DNA from: Crossaster papposus
Taxonomy: Eukaryota > Echinodermata > Asteroidea > Velatida > Solasteridae
Length of the DNA: 64,000 nt
Assembly: GCA_037893245.1 (NCBI GenBank)
Contig: JBAIAA010000451.1
Coordinates: forward strand, 1-64,000
Direction: 5' to 3'
In this document: positions 34,469 through 47,700 of the stretch, piece after piece
Numbering within the stretch: position 1 is the stretch's first letter
How the letters are laid out: each line of letters opens with the position of its first letter
Notes under the pieces: generated by a model
Seen by the model: the letters and a program-made list of their open reading frames with translations, nothing else
Told to the model about the DNA's origin: nothing
Databases searched by the model: none
Made by a program: the position numbers and the translations under genes

Positions 34469-35470
34469 AGGAAAGGATATAATGTGATTTTGCATTCAAA
34501 GCGGACACGGTCCTTAGCAGAATGTGATTTCAACAAAAGATTTCCAAATTCACATCTTCAGTCTAAATCCACATCCACTTAACCCAGGATGTAATAATAA
34601 TAATAATAATAATAATGTTAGTTCTTATATAGCGCTTTAGACTCCCACAATGTGGGTGTATCAAAGCGCTTTACAACTATTATCCCTGCTCACCAGGAAC
34701 GAGACCATTTCTGCAGCAGCTCAAGATCAGCGCATGTGGTCTCTACCTTCACAGGTACCCATTACTCCTGGGTGGAGAGAGGCAATTGTAGCAAAGTGTC
34801 TTGCCCAAGAACACAAGCACCATGTTCCCTGCCAGGGTTCGAACCCACGTACCATCGTACAGGAGTCAAACACGGTAACCACTGGACCACAGTGAATTTG
34901 GGCAAACTTTAAACAGGATTAACTCATCAACAGAATGTCCGATTACAGTAGTACTGTAAAGATAATTTTATTCTCTTTCTCAACACCCACAAACCCTCAT
35001 CAACGTCTGCCCAGTTCTGTCTCATTTTGCCACAATGCTAATGCGTCTTAGGGAGGGGTTACTTGTCTTAACTCACGACATGTCCTAGGATCGATTTCAC
35101 CAAAGTTTATGCATTATCTCCTCGTTAAAGACTAATGTCGGTCTAGAGTTAGTTTCAAGGAAGAAACAGATTAAAACAGATTTCTGATACGTGGGTATAG
35201 TTTCAATAAAATTAACTAATTTCAAAATTCAATTATATGCCAACAACTAGTCGACTCCTCGGTCCAATTCACCTCCTCGGTCCAAATTTACATCCTGGGT
35301 TAAGTCGCTAAAGTCCAGATTCAAATCCCCTAATGTGAATTTGGACTTCAACGACTTAACCCAAGCAGGATGTGAATTTGGATGTAAATTTGGAAATATT
35401 TTGTTAAAATCGCATCCTGCTAAGACCCATGTTCCGCTTTGAAAGGCAAAATCACATTGTGCCTTTTCCT
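34469..35470. mobile_element. inverted-repeat element K1 with nested SINE
   Basis: The left arm AGGAAAGGATATAATGTGAT through AACAAAAGATTTCCAAATTC is mirrored by the right arm (GGAAATATTTTGTTAAAATC to CACATTGTGCCTTTTCCT), ~100 bp each. The interior carries AACCCAGGATGTGAATTTGG-type repeats. The SINE at 34592-34893 interrupts one of these (GGATG / TGAATTTGGG). Related sequence occurs at 46500-47040 and 47520-47670 inside CFAP45. Confidence 0.75.
34592..34893 (-). mobile_element. tRNA-headed CORE-like SINE
   Basis: On the minus strand: a tRNA-like head with a B-box-like GTGGGTTCGAACCCTGG; a middle with TTGGGCAAGACACTTTGCTA followed by GCCTCTCTCCACCCAGGAG, which resembles the CORE domain of MIR-type SINEs; and a tail TAAAGCGCTATATAAGAACT ending in (ATT)n. 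The tail is the type used by L2/CR1 LINEs. Compact and ~300 bp, consistent with a full-length SINE. Nested inside element K1. Confidence 0.82.
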
Positions 35471-35507
35471 AGTGCCATCGGCAACAACTAGAGAACCTCT
35501 TCCTCAC

Positions 35508-35732
35508 CTGAGTTCACCCAGCTTCTTCTGCTTGATTGCATCCAGCTTGTTGCGGCGTTGCCGGGCCTCCTCGTTCAGTCGCACCCCTTCCTCAAAGAAG
35601 GAGTGGCGCTCCGACACCTTGAGCTGCTCTTTCTGGCGGATCTGCTTACGGACGTCCTCGGCGTGTCTCAGTCGCTTCTCATGATGCTCCTGCTCCCCTA
35701 CGTTCTCCTTTTCCATGGCCTCGTTTTGGGCA
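35508..35732 (-). CDS. CFAP45: CFAP45 exon 9
   Basis: Acceptor ACGAAACAAACAG, donor CAG|GTGAGG. Encodes HEKRLRHAEDVRKQIRQKEQ and FFEEGVRLNEEARQRRNKLD, ending KKLGEL plus two bases. In other animals ~25-30 more residues follow in a last exon, not found here. Confidence 0.95.
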
Positions 35733-38700
35733 CTGTTTGTTTCGTCGAAGACAGGGTAAGAGAACTAGGTCAGTTTAGACAAGTTATCACAAATATAAAA
35801 TATACAGACAACCACAGGGCTGGCTAGCGCAGTTGGTAGAGCACCGGAACGGCAATCTGGAGATCGCTGGTTCAAGAAGCCCCGCCCCAGTCAATTTCTT
35901 TGTTCAATTTTCAAAATAGTGTTTCCTGGACCTAGTCAACCAAGTTAGTTACTGTTTTTTCGGAATACTCGTGCAACATTTACAAAGCTAAAACTTCACC
36001 AGGTTGGTTGCCAAGCACCTTTCTTTAGATTTTGATAATTTTCGCTGCTTCAAACGATACGAATGCACGATAACCAATGGTTTATTGTCCCTTTATCTCG
36101 TTTCATGTCGGGATTAGTTTTGATAATAACCGGCACATAATTATTTTGGCACGGGATTATTTTTCATGAACCTCGATCCCAGACAGGTTCCGGCCACCCT
36201 CTGTGGGTTAACACACACTGTATTCCCAGCCTCGCTCGCTGCGAGCTGGTCGATGACAGATATTTCCGGCCTTGCTTGTGCGGACAAACTTTGCGTGTAT
36301 ACCTGGCATCTGATGCGAACTGGGTAATTGATGCTCAAACTCGTGGCGCTCGCTTGAATTTTGAGGAGTGCGCTTGAGACACTTACAATGTACTTGAGGC
36401 TGCGGTAAAACTTGTGGCCCTCCCTTTAATTTTGAGCAGTCCGTTTGAGGCACTTACTTAATAAGGACGCAGTTAAACTCTCGGCGCTTCCTTTTATTTT
36501 TAGCAGTCCGTTTGAGGCACTAACTTAAGGACAAGCCCAAACTCTTTGCACTCCCTTTAATTTTGAGCAGTTCGTTTGAGGCACTTACTTGAGGATGCAC
36601 TCGAACTCTTGGCGCTTCCTTTAATTTTGAGCAGTTCGTTTGAGGCACTTACTTGTGGACTAGCTTAAACTCTTTGTGCTCCCTTAAATTTTGAGCAGTT
36701 CGTTTGAGGCACTTACTAGAGGACGTGCTCAAACTCTCGGCGCTTCCTTTAATTTTGAGCAGTCCGTTTGAGACTCTTAATTGAGGACACGCTCAAACTC
36801 TCGGCGCTTCCTTTATTTTGAGCAGTCTGTTTGAGGCACTTACTTGAGGACTAGCTTAAACTCTTTGTGCTCCCTCTAATTTTGAGCAGTCCGTTTGAGA
36901 CACTTAATTGAGGACACGCTCAAACTCTCGGCGCTTCCTTTATTTGGAGCAGTCTGTTTGAGGCACTTACTTGAGGACTAGCTTAAACTCTTTGTGCTTC
37001 CTTTAATTTTGAGCAGTCCGTTTGAGGCACTTAATTGAGGACACGCTCAAACTCTCTGCGCTTCCTTTAATTTTGAGCAGACCGTTTGAGGCACTTACTT
37101 GAGGACTAGCTTAAACTCTTTGTGCTCCCTTTAATTTTAAGCAGTTCGTTTGAGGCACTTACTAGAGGACGCGCTCAAACTCTCGGCGCTTCCTTTATTT
37201 TGAGCAGTCTGTTTGAGGCACTTACTTGAGGACTAGCTTAAACTCTTTGTGCTCCCTTTAATTTTGAGCAGTCCATTTGAGACACTTAATTGAGGACACG
37301 CTCAAACTCTCGGCGCTTCCTTTATTTTGAGCAGTCTGTTTGAGGCACTTACTTGAGGACTAGCTTAAACTCTTTGTGCTCCCTTTAACACTTACTAGAG
37401 GACGCGCTCAAACTCGTGGCGTTCCCGCTTGGCCTGCACGGCCAGGAAGTGTTCCTTGTTGTGCACCTGCTCCTCCCGGGCAACCTTCAGCATCTGTTCC
37501 GTCTCGGCCTTCTTGCGTGCCTCCTCTTTCTCCTTCTGTCTCCACTCCCGCTCTCTCTGCTCTTGGTTGCGCTTGGCTCGCAGGGCATCCTTTTCAGCCA
37601 TGTAGTCCTTGGCTTTTTCCTGTGGGTAAACAAACAAACAAACAAATCTTCATACAATCGGCTTTTAACAGGCAGTCTGGTTTAGTAAATCACACGCAAT
37701 TTCATAAACTCAGAAACTTGGGCTGTTTTTAAAACCCCAGCCAGTTCTTCGTCTTGTGCTTCGTTCATGCAGTTTGGCAATGGTGATGAAGCCAGAGACA
37801 GAGCCTAAGCTGGAGTTTAAAAAATGACCCAGGGTTGTAGTCGAGTCCAGTCGCAAGCTTTTAGTGTTGCCTAAAAAAAAAAAGGAGCCCCCAAGTGGCA
37901 TGCACAACTAACGTACCTGCAAGGCGCGCAGCCGGGCAATCTCCAGCTCCTTCTCTAAGCGGATGCGCTCCTGCTCCGCCTCATACTCGGCCTGCCGCGC
38001 CGCCTTAAACAGAAAGCACCCCCAAGTGGCATGCGCAACTAACGTACCTGCAAGGCGTGCAGCCGGGCAATCTCCAGCTCCTTTTCCAAGCGGATGCGCT
38101 CCTGCTCCGCCTCATACTAAGCCTGCCGCGCCGCCTTGAACAGAAAGCACCTCCAAGTGGCATGCGCAACTAACGTACCTGCAAGGCGCGAAGCTGAGCA
38201 ATCTCCAGCTCCTACTCTAAGCGGATGCGCTCCTGCTCCACCTCATACTCGCCCTGCCGTGCCGCCCTATACAAAAAGCACCCCCAAGTGGCATGCGTAA
38301 CTAACGTACTTGTAAGTCGCGCAGCCGGGCAATCTTCAGCTCCTTCTCCAAGCGGATGCGCTCCTGCTCCGCCTCATACTCAGCCTGCCGCGCCGCCTTA
38401 AACAGAAAGCACTCCCAAGTGGCATGCGCAACTAACGTACCTGCAAGGAGCGCAGCCGGGCAATCTCCAGCTCCTTCTCCAAGCGGATGCGCTCCTGCTC
38501 TGCCTCATACTCGGCCTGCCGCGCCGCCTTAATACTCAGCCTGCCGCGCCGCCTTAATACTCAGCCTGCCACGCTGCCTTAAACAGAAAGCACCCCCAAG
38601 TGGCATGCGCAACTAACGTACCTGCAAGGAGCGCAGCCGGGCAATCTCCAGCTCCTTCTCCAAGCGGATGCGCTCCTGCTCTGCCTCATACTCGGCCTGC

Positions 38701-41700
38701 CGCGCCGCCTTCTTCTTAGTGAACTCGGCCACCTTCAGGTCGGCCAGCTTCTCTTGCTCCTGGCGTCGGACGCGCTGCTCCTCCGACTCCTGGTTGGCCC
38801 TGGCGATCTCCTGCTGAGCCTCCTGGGTCATCTGGTGCTTGCGCTCCAGCTCCTGTTGACAATCACAAGTAAATAACAAGTAAACAACCGACAAATATAA
38901 AGAGACAATAGAAGCAGCAAAAGTGCTCAAAATCTGAAAAGGAGCTTGTCAAAAATAACTTGATGAAGTTTTAGCTCTGTGATTGATGCATATTCCGTAA
39001 ATATTTGCCAGGTTACCATTTGGAAGTTCAACCCCAATCTGTGTTCAGGGCGCGCGTTTTCATTCAGCCAATTGCAGATACTCGCGTGTCGCGCACTGAA
39101 CAGACCAATAATAGAGACCATTGGTTTGATACCATATGAGATACGTATGCGGCTCGGAAAAAGTCGCCTATTAAATTTGCCATTTTGTGTAATAATTTCA
39201 TCAGTTATACATGTACATTTAAAATTTTCGAAATGAGATGTAATTGCTGATACGCATGTATGTATCCCGTACGCGAATGAAAATCTAATGGTCCCTAATA
39301 GCGCCCTCGCACATTTGTGCATCGTTTGAACGGTTTTGTGCACCATTCTCTTCACCATTTGTTGAAATTTCTAAATCTCTGAGACGCATCTTTGGACATA
39401 ACATTCTTTTTGCTTTTTTCTTGCCAGAAGGAATAATTGTACAGGGAGTATAGCGCTATCACTATCTTTACAATTGTGACCTCTCATCACAAAATGAGCA
39501 TAAAGTCGCACAGAGTGATTTCCCAGTACGGCCAGTCAAAGTCAACATTTGAAGGGGTGGTCGATTTTGAGATTATATGGGTTTTTTTAAGACTAAATCC
39601 CCAACAATCAATTCCCAATTTTTCAGGACGATCAGATAAACACAAAATTAGTTTTTGAGACAATTTTGACTATGCCTTTCTATGCCTTTCACACAATTTC
39701 TCGCAAGAAATGCCCGTTTTCTCATAATCTCTGTATTAAGACTCCAGACTAAAAAATAAAAAAATAAAAAAATATTGAGTATCAAACCTCCAAGTGTTAT
39801 ATACATGTACCATTGGAAAGCTCTGTTTCCACAGCATTTAGAAATACCCATATCTAAATTTTTAATTTTGCCGACTTTACGCTCATTTTGTGATGACAGG
39901 TCACAATTAGTAAGATTTTACATACTTATTGGGTTGGTTACTATTAATTTAGACAGCTGCAAAATGTATATTCTAGCCTCAAGCATGTTAAACATACACC
40001 ATTTGTTTTTGCTTTAATTTTTGAAAATGGATGGTTTAGGGGATTCATATTTTATTGTAAATATGTGATGCTGACCTGTTTTAAAGATTGTGTTCATAGA
40101 TGCTGGGAAAAAACCAAGAAAAGAAATGTAGTCTGGTTCCTTGACTTACTTAATAAAGATGAAACAGACAAATGTATGGACGTCAGGGGAATAATAAGGT
40201 CAGGAAATCAGACTAGATAGTTAGCAGCCAATCACAGGAGTGTTGACACATATGTGACCTGGCACCACAAATTGAGTGGAAAGTCGCAAAATAACAAAAT
40301 TGACATTATTACATTTCTAGAAAGAAGTCCTTTCAAATGATGTATTGTGTGTGGCTGTAGTTTATTCCTAGGCGCCGCTATACTCTTTTGAAATTGCTGA
40401 AGTCATGCTCCCTTGTTTTTAGAAAATGGAGTTCAAAGTCTGTGAACCGTGCCAACTATACTATCACTCATTGCAATTCAGCCACAAAAATAAAACACTT
40501 TAGAGTTTTATTTGAGCTATACAATTTTGTGATATGATAAAGAAGGTTTTTTGGTGTGTAAAAACATTAACAACTCGAAACCGACCTCCCACTTGAAAAA
40601 TTGACGTTTCGGCCAATAACTCGTTTTGGTTATGTGCGACTTTCCGCTCATTTCGTGGTGCCAGGTCACATATTGCAAATAAAATATGTGGACTTTAAAC
40701 TATATATCATAAATAGGGGGCAGAGTTTGAAAGTAGTCAGCTTTTCCCAACAGATGCCGGGCTGTCTCGGATCAAGGTTCGTAATAAACAATCCAGTGCC
40801 TGGCGAGAAGTGGTCTACGACACCCTGTAATATGGATTTAGGGGTTGTGAGCAGACAATAATTACCTTGAGGTCTTCAATCTGGAGTTTCTCCAGATACT
40901 TCAGCATGTGCTGGGCTTCTTGGTCTCGGCGCTCCTGATCCAACAACCTCTCCTCCTCCCTCTGTGCGATCTGGGTGAGAACCTGCGATGCACCCCTGGC
41001 AAAGTAAAAGCAAGGTATAAAAATGAATGCTTCAATCATGTTATTGAGAAAGGCATTCTAAAAATAAGATATTTGCTTGTTGACGCAGACACACAAACAG
41101 TCATACCATATGCTCTGTGGAATTCTTCCAAATAGGCACTTGGGGAGACAAATTAGCGTAAGTTTTTAGGTAATAAGGAGACAGTGGCACTTAGGGAGAC
41201 ATTTCAGTGTCTCCCTAAGTGTCTAGCTACCCTAAAAAACAATATTTGGGAGTTATTTTTGTCCAAGAACGACAGATTTGGGTCTAAATAGCATAAATCT
41301 CGAAGATCTTAGAGAAAAGGGTTAGGGTAAACAAGTTAGGACTGTTTTAAGTTTGTGTACACGTCTCTATGGATTGTCTCTCTAAGTGCCTATTTGGAGG
41401 TATACAAATAATAATAATAATAATAATAATAATAATTTTATTTCTATAAAAATATATTTAAATGCACTTTACCTACACAAATTCTTAACTTACCCTAAAA
41501 TTTTAGTTAAAAATAATTGGATCTAGTCTAAAAAACACTAAAATACAGTTATACAAAATGTTAAGTATATTAAAGGGATCGTATACATTTTGGTAATTAC
41601 TCCAAAAATGAATGGCAATAAAAACTTACTTGATAAGAAGTAAATCCGCTTTGGATAGTATAATGCATTTTTAGAAACTTTTCACTTCGAAGTACTGCGG

Positions 41701-44700
41701 TTATGGAAAAAGACATTACTTTTTATCCCCAAAAATTTGAATCTGAGAAGCGTTACTGCAGTGACGTTTCTCAGATTGTGTATTCCAATGCAGATTATTC
41801 TTCCTGCGTGGACATAACCGCTCCAGAATTTCGGCAATATTTCAAAATCGCTACCACCTTTTGAAATGAATGTTGTACAGGTTAGAGTTATCTACAACAA
41901 TATGTTACCTGTCATCACAAAATGAGAGTAAAGTCGCACAATGTGATTCAGAGATATGGCCATTAAAAGTCAAAATATGAAGGGGTGGTAAATTTTCAGA
42001 TTTTGCGTAATTTGGAAAGCCCAAGTCCTCCTCTACATATTCCTATTTTTTGGGTGAGATCAGATGATCGAAAACCTCTTAAATTACGCGATTTTGCGTA
42101 GTTAGTGTTTGGCTAGTTAGTGGTCTAATTAACACGGTAATTAAATATGAAAATCAGGTCCTCGTAAGTATCCCAATTTTTCAAAAATTTGATATTTTGT
42201 TGTTTATACAATAGTTTGTATGTGTGGAAAATTTCAAGAAGAAATAATGATTAGAACATAGCCGTTGCTATGCTCAACCGAACCTTACTTGTCCTGTTTT
42301 GTAATCTTTTGCATGTTTTTGTTTAAGACGTTTAAAGTAAGTTTTCTCACAAACACCTTTTGTGAAACCCATGACTTTCTAGAGCGCTGTAAAAAGTATT
42401 TATCGCAAAACCCCCAAGTCTTATGTATCATTGGAAAGCTCTCTTTCTAAAGAATTTGAAAATACCAATATCCTAATTTTCAATATTTCCGACTTTACTC
42501 TCATTTTGTGATGACAGGTCACATATAGGGTTAAAACAAACAGTGGGTTCCAATTACCAAACGTATACGATCCCTTTATAAACACTACGTAAGAAGGACA
42601 TCGGAGGGTACGACGCATCATCACGCATCGCAGCGCTGCAATGTATCATAAGCACACCCCGTCCACTTACTCATATCTCTCTTCCTTCTTCTGCTTCTCG
42701 ATCTCTATCTGCAGCTCTAGCGCCCTCGTACGCTCCACCTCCATCATCAGGTCCAATCGCTTCTCTTCCTCCGTTCTCTCCTCTATCACCTGTTGCTTCT
42801 CTAAGATCTGGGCATCCCGGATGGCGTGGCACTTGGCGTTGAGAATCAGCTGTTAGAGATGGACCAGAAAATAACCGGGTCTTATACATATGTGATGCGA
42901 TCTGTGAAAACCCGCCACATAGTGGAAAAATAAAAAAATGAGTTCTCTTAAAGCTGAGATCATCCTCTTTCTAATGCTTTTTCAATCAGGTCTCTAGGAC
43001 CTCTACATCAACAGTTACGTTAAAATGAACGTCGATTATTGGCGATGCGAAGTTCTGAGAAAACAGCGTTTAACGATAGGGTACCAGAATAGCAATGGAA
43101 AATCAATTAGAAAAAAAAAATATAACATTTTTTTTTTTTTTTGGTGCTTTTATGGGACTTGCAACTTTGCGACATCCGACGGGTTTTCACAGATCGCATC
43201 ACATATGTCAAGTGTACATTTTTGCCAAGACTGGTAATAAAGGCGCTATTATTACCCACTGTGCCGAACACCGCTAAACCGAACGGTAGGGTCGGGTCGG
43301 TTTGGGTTTGCACATCATTACTCACGAGTACCTGCTCTACTCACACCTGGACGAGTACTCGAGTAATGAAATATCACGAGTAATACAACAAGTAGCACAA
43401 ACTATAATTGTGACCTGTCATCACAAAATGAGCGTAAAGTCAGCAAAATAAAAAATTGAGATATGGGTATTTCTAAATTATGTGGAAACAGAGCTTTCCA
43501 ATGGTATATAATACTTGGAGCTTTGATACTCAATATTTGTTTTAATTTTTTTTTTTTAGTCTGGAGTCTTAATACAGAGATTATGAGAAAACGGGCATTT
43601 CTTGCGAGAAATTGTGTGAACGCGCAAAGAAAGGCATAGTTAAAATTGTCTCAAAAACAATTTTTGTTTATCTGATCGTCCTGAAAAATTGGGAATTGAT
43701 TGTTGGGGATTTAGTCTTAAAAAAACCCATATAATCTCAAAATCGACCACCCCTTCAAATTTTGACTTTGACTGGCCGTACTGGGAAATCACTCCGTGCG
43801 ACTTTACGCTCATTTTGTGATGACAGGACAATTGTGAGTACTCAAGTGCTCGCGTTACTCTGCCAGCAGTAATTACCTCATTGAGATGTTTGATCTCATC
43901 CTCTTGCTCCTCCTGTTGTTCCTTGGCCTTCTGCAGCAGGTACTCCGCCTTCTGTTTAGCTTCTTCCTCCAGGTCATTTAGCTTCTCGTTCTTCTGCCGG
44001 GCGCGGTCGCGGGCTTGCATCTGTAGTTTGCTCTCATTCACCGCCTCCTGTATTTGCACCCAAAATAATTTTAAAAAATGTTTTCAAACAAGGATCGATT
44101 CGTACTTTCGCGATTACTCGCTATTTTACAAGTTGACCTTAAATGACCACAAAGTTGGTGTTGGTGACTGCTCAAGATGGAGGCACCCAGAGTTGTATTC
44201 GAGTCCCTGCAAGTCCTTGCACAAGTCCTTTCACAAGTCCAGTCACAAGTCCTTTCATAAAGCCAGTCATAAGCAACTGGGTGAACAATGACAAAGGAAT
44301 GCTTTTGTCAAAGCTCATTTGAATAGCTTGTGATTTAAATTGGAACTGGAGGACTTGTGATGGACTTGAAGGGACTTACAGAGACTTACAGAAACTTGTG
44401 ATGGACTTGACTACATCCCTGGAGGTACCAGTATCCCGAATCCATCAAAATCCTGCAGTACCGCTACGAGGCTTAAAATCCTCAATCTATCAGATTTCAC
44501 CAGTATTTAAAGGTAGGATACACCATTGGTAATAGCTTGAATTGTCATGAATAGGTGGATTTGGGGGGTTGTAATTAATAGTAAATATGTGACCCGCTCC
44601 ATCGAAATCAGGAATAAGTTTCTAAATGACTTTTTGAGATATGCACATGGTGAGAAAGGGAATTTCATAAGCTTTCTAATGATACCCATCACAAGTGTGT

Positions 44701-47700
44701 ATCTTCTTAGGATAACGAGTTATGGTCTGATGAAGATGAAAGGTGTATATTTATTTGCCGAATCCACATTCCGAGTAAAACAGCTTTGAAATAAACAAAA
44801 TTGACCAAAATCATACGGACAGCGCACACAAATCCTCTTCATTTTCGTCTTTATTGATCGTTTTTACATACAAGACATTAATGACAATAATCTGTGATAA
44901 CTACACTTCCTAAAAACACAAGGTTCAGAAAAACGACTTGGTCTCGATTTTCACCAATGCGTTCACTTCAACGACCGATTGCGTAAAACGGCCCCAGCGA
45001 CTTATTCCTGATTACGATGGAGCGGGTCACATATCGTTTAACTCACCAGTTCGAAGTTTTACAATCATAGATGCCGAGAAAAGCATGAAAAAGAGCGTTT
45101 GTTTTCAACCGGCGTCGAGCAGTTATTCTTATGTTATCTTTGTTTTTTCGCGATCGCCATCCGGCGATCGCGAATTTTTCTTTTTAAAATTCAATTTTCC
45201 GGAATAATTACAGGATATCTAGCGCAATAATTTTGCTGGATGCCTAGAATCATTATTTTCTTTCGAATGAGTAAGATATTTCTTAATAATTGGGTAGTAA
45301 ATATTTTCGATATCTACAAATGGTGTATCCTACTTTCAATATGGAGGTATCCTGAACTCTTCTAAACTCTTCCAAAACAGGAATGGATTTTGATGGATTC
45401 AGAGAGGTTAGGGTTACAACAACAATTTGCGTCGTCTCTAACCTGTGCTGCCTCTTTCTCCCTCTGTCTCTTCTCCTCCTGGGCATTGCGCTCCTCCTGC
45501 GTCAGGACCCGAGCCGCGCTGATGATGCGGTGGTACTCATCACAAGGAAGGACCACGGATTGGCCGGACGGATCTTCCCTCGGCACACTGGGAAAAAAGA
45601 ACAGACCCTGGGTTCAGAAATGCTGGGTTCAAAAAGGAACGAACGCATTTCCAGAATTTGCAAACAAGTTACTTCAATGGTTACAAGGACAAGTGATCCT
45701 CAAATCGCGAGTGTCACCTTTTTCCACAGTCAATCTTTCTGTTTTGTGTTCTTAAAAAAACAAACATTTGACATCAGTAATCTGATGAAATATATAACCC
45801 GCTCCATCGTAATCAGGAATAAGTCGCTGAGGCCGTTTTACGCAATCGGCCATTGAAGTAAACGCATGGGTGAAAATCGTGACCAAGTCGATTTTCTGAG
45901 CATTGTATTTTTAGGAAGTGCAGTTATCACAGATTATTGTCGGTAATGTCTTGTATGTAAAAACAATCAATAAAGATGAAAATAAAGAGGATTTTTGTGC
46001 GCTGTCCGTATGATTTTGGTCAATTTTGTTTATTTCAAAGCTGTTTTTCTCGGAATGTGGATTCGGCAAATAACTATACACCTGTCATCTTCATTAGATC
46101 ATAACTCGTTAACCTAAACAGATACACACTTGTGATGGGTATCATTAGAAAGCTTATGAAATTCCCTTTCTCACCATGTGCATATATCTCAAAAAGTCAT
46201 TTCGAGACTTATTCCTGATTTCGATGGAGCGGGTCACATATTGTCTTTTCACCCAAGGGTCACTGCATCCGAGTTTCATAAAAATCCATAAAATCACACA
46301 TGTACTTTAGTTTTTAAAAAACACAGAAACTTAACCTGAAACTTAAACATACCGGTACAAACAATGACCTCAAATCACCCCTACATGACCTTTGACCTCA
46401 GTAATTCAATGAAGAGCTACACATGCTATAGTTCCTACAGCAGCATTTTATTTCAAGAAAAGATTTATAAAACCACATCCAAATGCTATAAATTCCCATC
46501 CTCAGTCCAAACTCACATTCCTGGGTTAAGTGAGTGTGAATCAAGTTGATGTGAATTTGAATCTTGATAACGCCTTAACCAAGGATGTGAATTGAACTGA
46601 GGATGTGAATTTGAAGCACTTGGATGAGTTAGTCTTGCATACGCACTGTGAACCTCCGAACAATATAGGTCCACACGATGCGGGAAGAGGTTACGGTTTG
46701 TGGACTTGCCCAGGCCAGGTCCACAATCTGTTTTTCAGTTTACGAAAAAGAGCGCTAGAGGAAAAACAGGTTAGTGTTATATATATATATAGAAAAGATA
46801 GAAGGAACAGCTGAGAGGCCCAGAATCAAAATTTGAGGGTAAATTTGTTTTGGGGAAGCGAGAAAAATTAGTATTTAGTCAACGTTTTTTAACTACACGA
46901 AGACCAAGGAATGTCCACAGTACGTATGTAAGGTAAAGCTTAGTGTGATTTTGAAAATATTTTGTTAAAATCACATGTATCCTGCTAAGGACAGTGACTG
47001 CCTTGAATGCAAAATCACATCATGTCTTTTCCTAGTGATGGCGGCTGGCATGTAATGGTGAAAATAGACCGGTGAGAATTTGGCCTTTTCTGCAAGGTCC
47101 GTGCCACTCACATTAGGTTTCGGATAAGGTCTTTTGTGATTACTTGCACCACTTCCCTCTTGCCGGGAGTCTTCTTCCTCCCATTAGTCAGTCGTGTCTC
47201 CAGCACGGGCTCAGCCGAGCTTGAATCGCCGCGCCGACTCATGGCCACAGCGTTGGGCTCGCCGAATAGCGACTCGTCCACCGTGGAGGTCTTGCCGATG
47301 GTGAAGTACTTGCGGGTGTTGGCATGACGGGAGCCACCGCTGCCAGCTGACTGCGTACTCTGCACACTGCGGGGCTGCGTTGGAAGAAATGGTAATTAGT
47401 ACCAAAGCCGTTAACATAAACAAAAAATCATTCTGCTTCCAATTACATGGCATTTAAAAGTATGCTAGGTAGGTAAAATAGGGATTGTTTTTTCTATAAA
47501 TTGTCTTGTGTTGATCTTAACAAAAATCACATCCTCTTCCAAATTCTCATTCTGAATAACGGGTCGTTAAAATGCAAATTCATATCAAGTAGATGTGAAT
47601 TTGGACTTTGGAAATCTTTTGAAGAAATCACATCCTGCTTGAATGCAAAATCACATCATGGCCATTCCCGGACAGGGACCAAGAGTGCTGAAAATCATGC

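Noticed and set aside
34317-34508. Last exon of CFAP45 (a GLLLENC stretch on the minus strand)
   Set aside because: No AG acceptor in phase before it, poor match to the expected end, and it lies in repeat K1.
35816-35895. A functional tRNA gene
   Set aside because: A- and B-box-like motifs are present but the cloverleaf does not close (the sequence after GGTTCAAG is AAGCCCCG); better read as a SINE head.
45362-45856. Plus-strand ORFs opposite CFAP45 exon 3
   Set aside because: Antisense shadows of a conserved exon extended into intron DNA.
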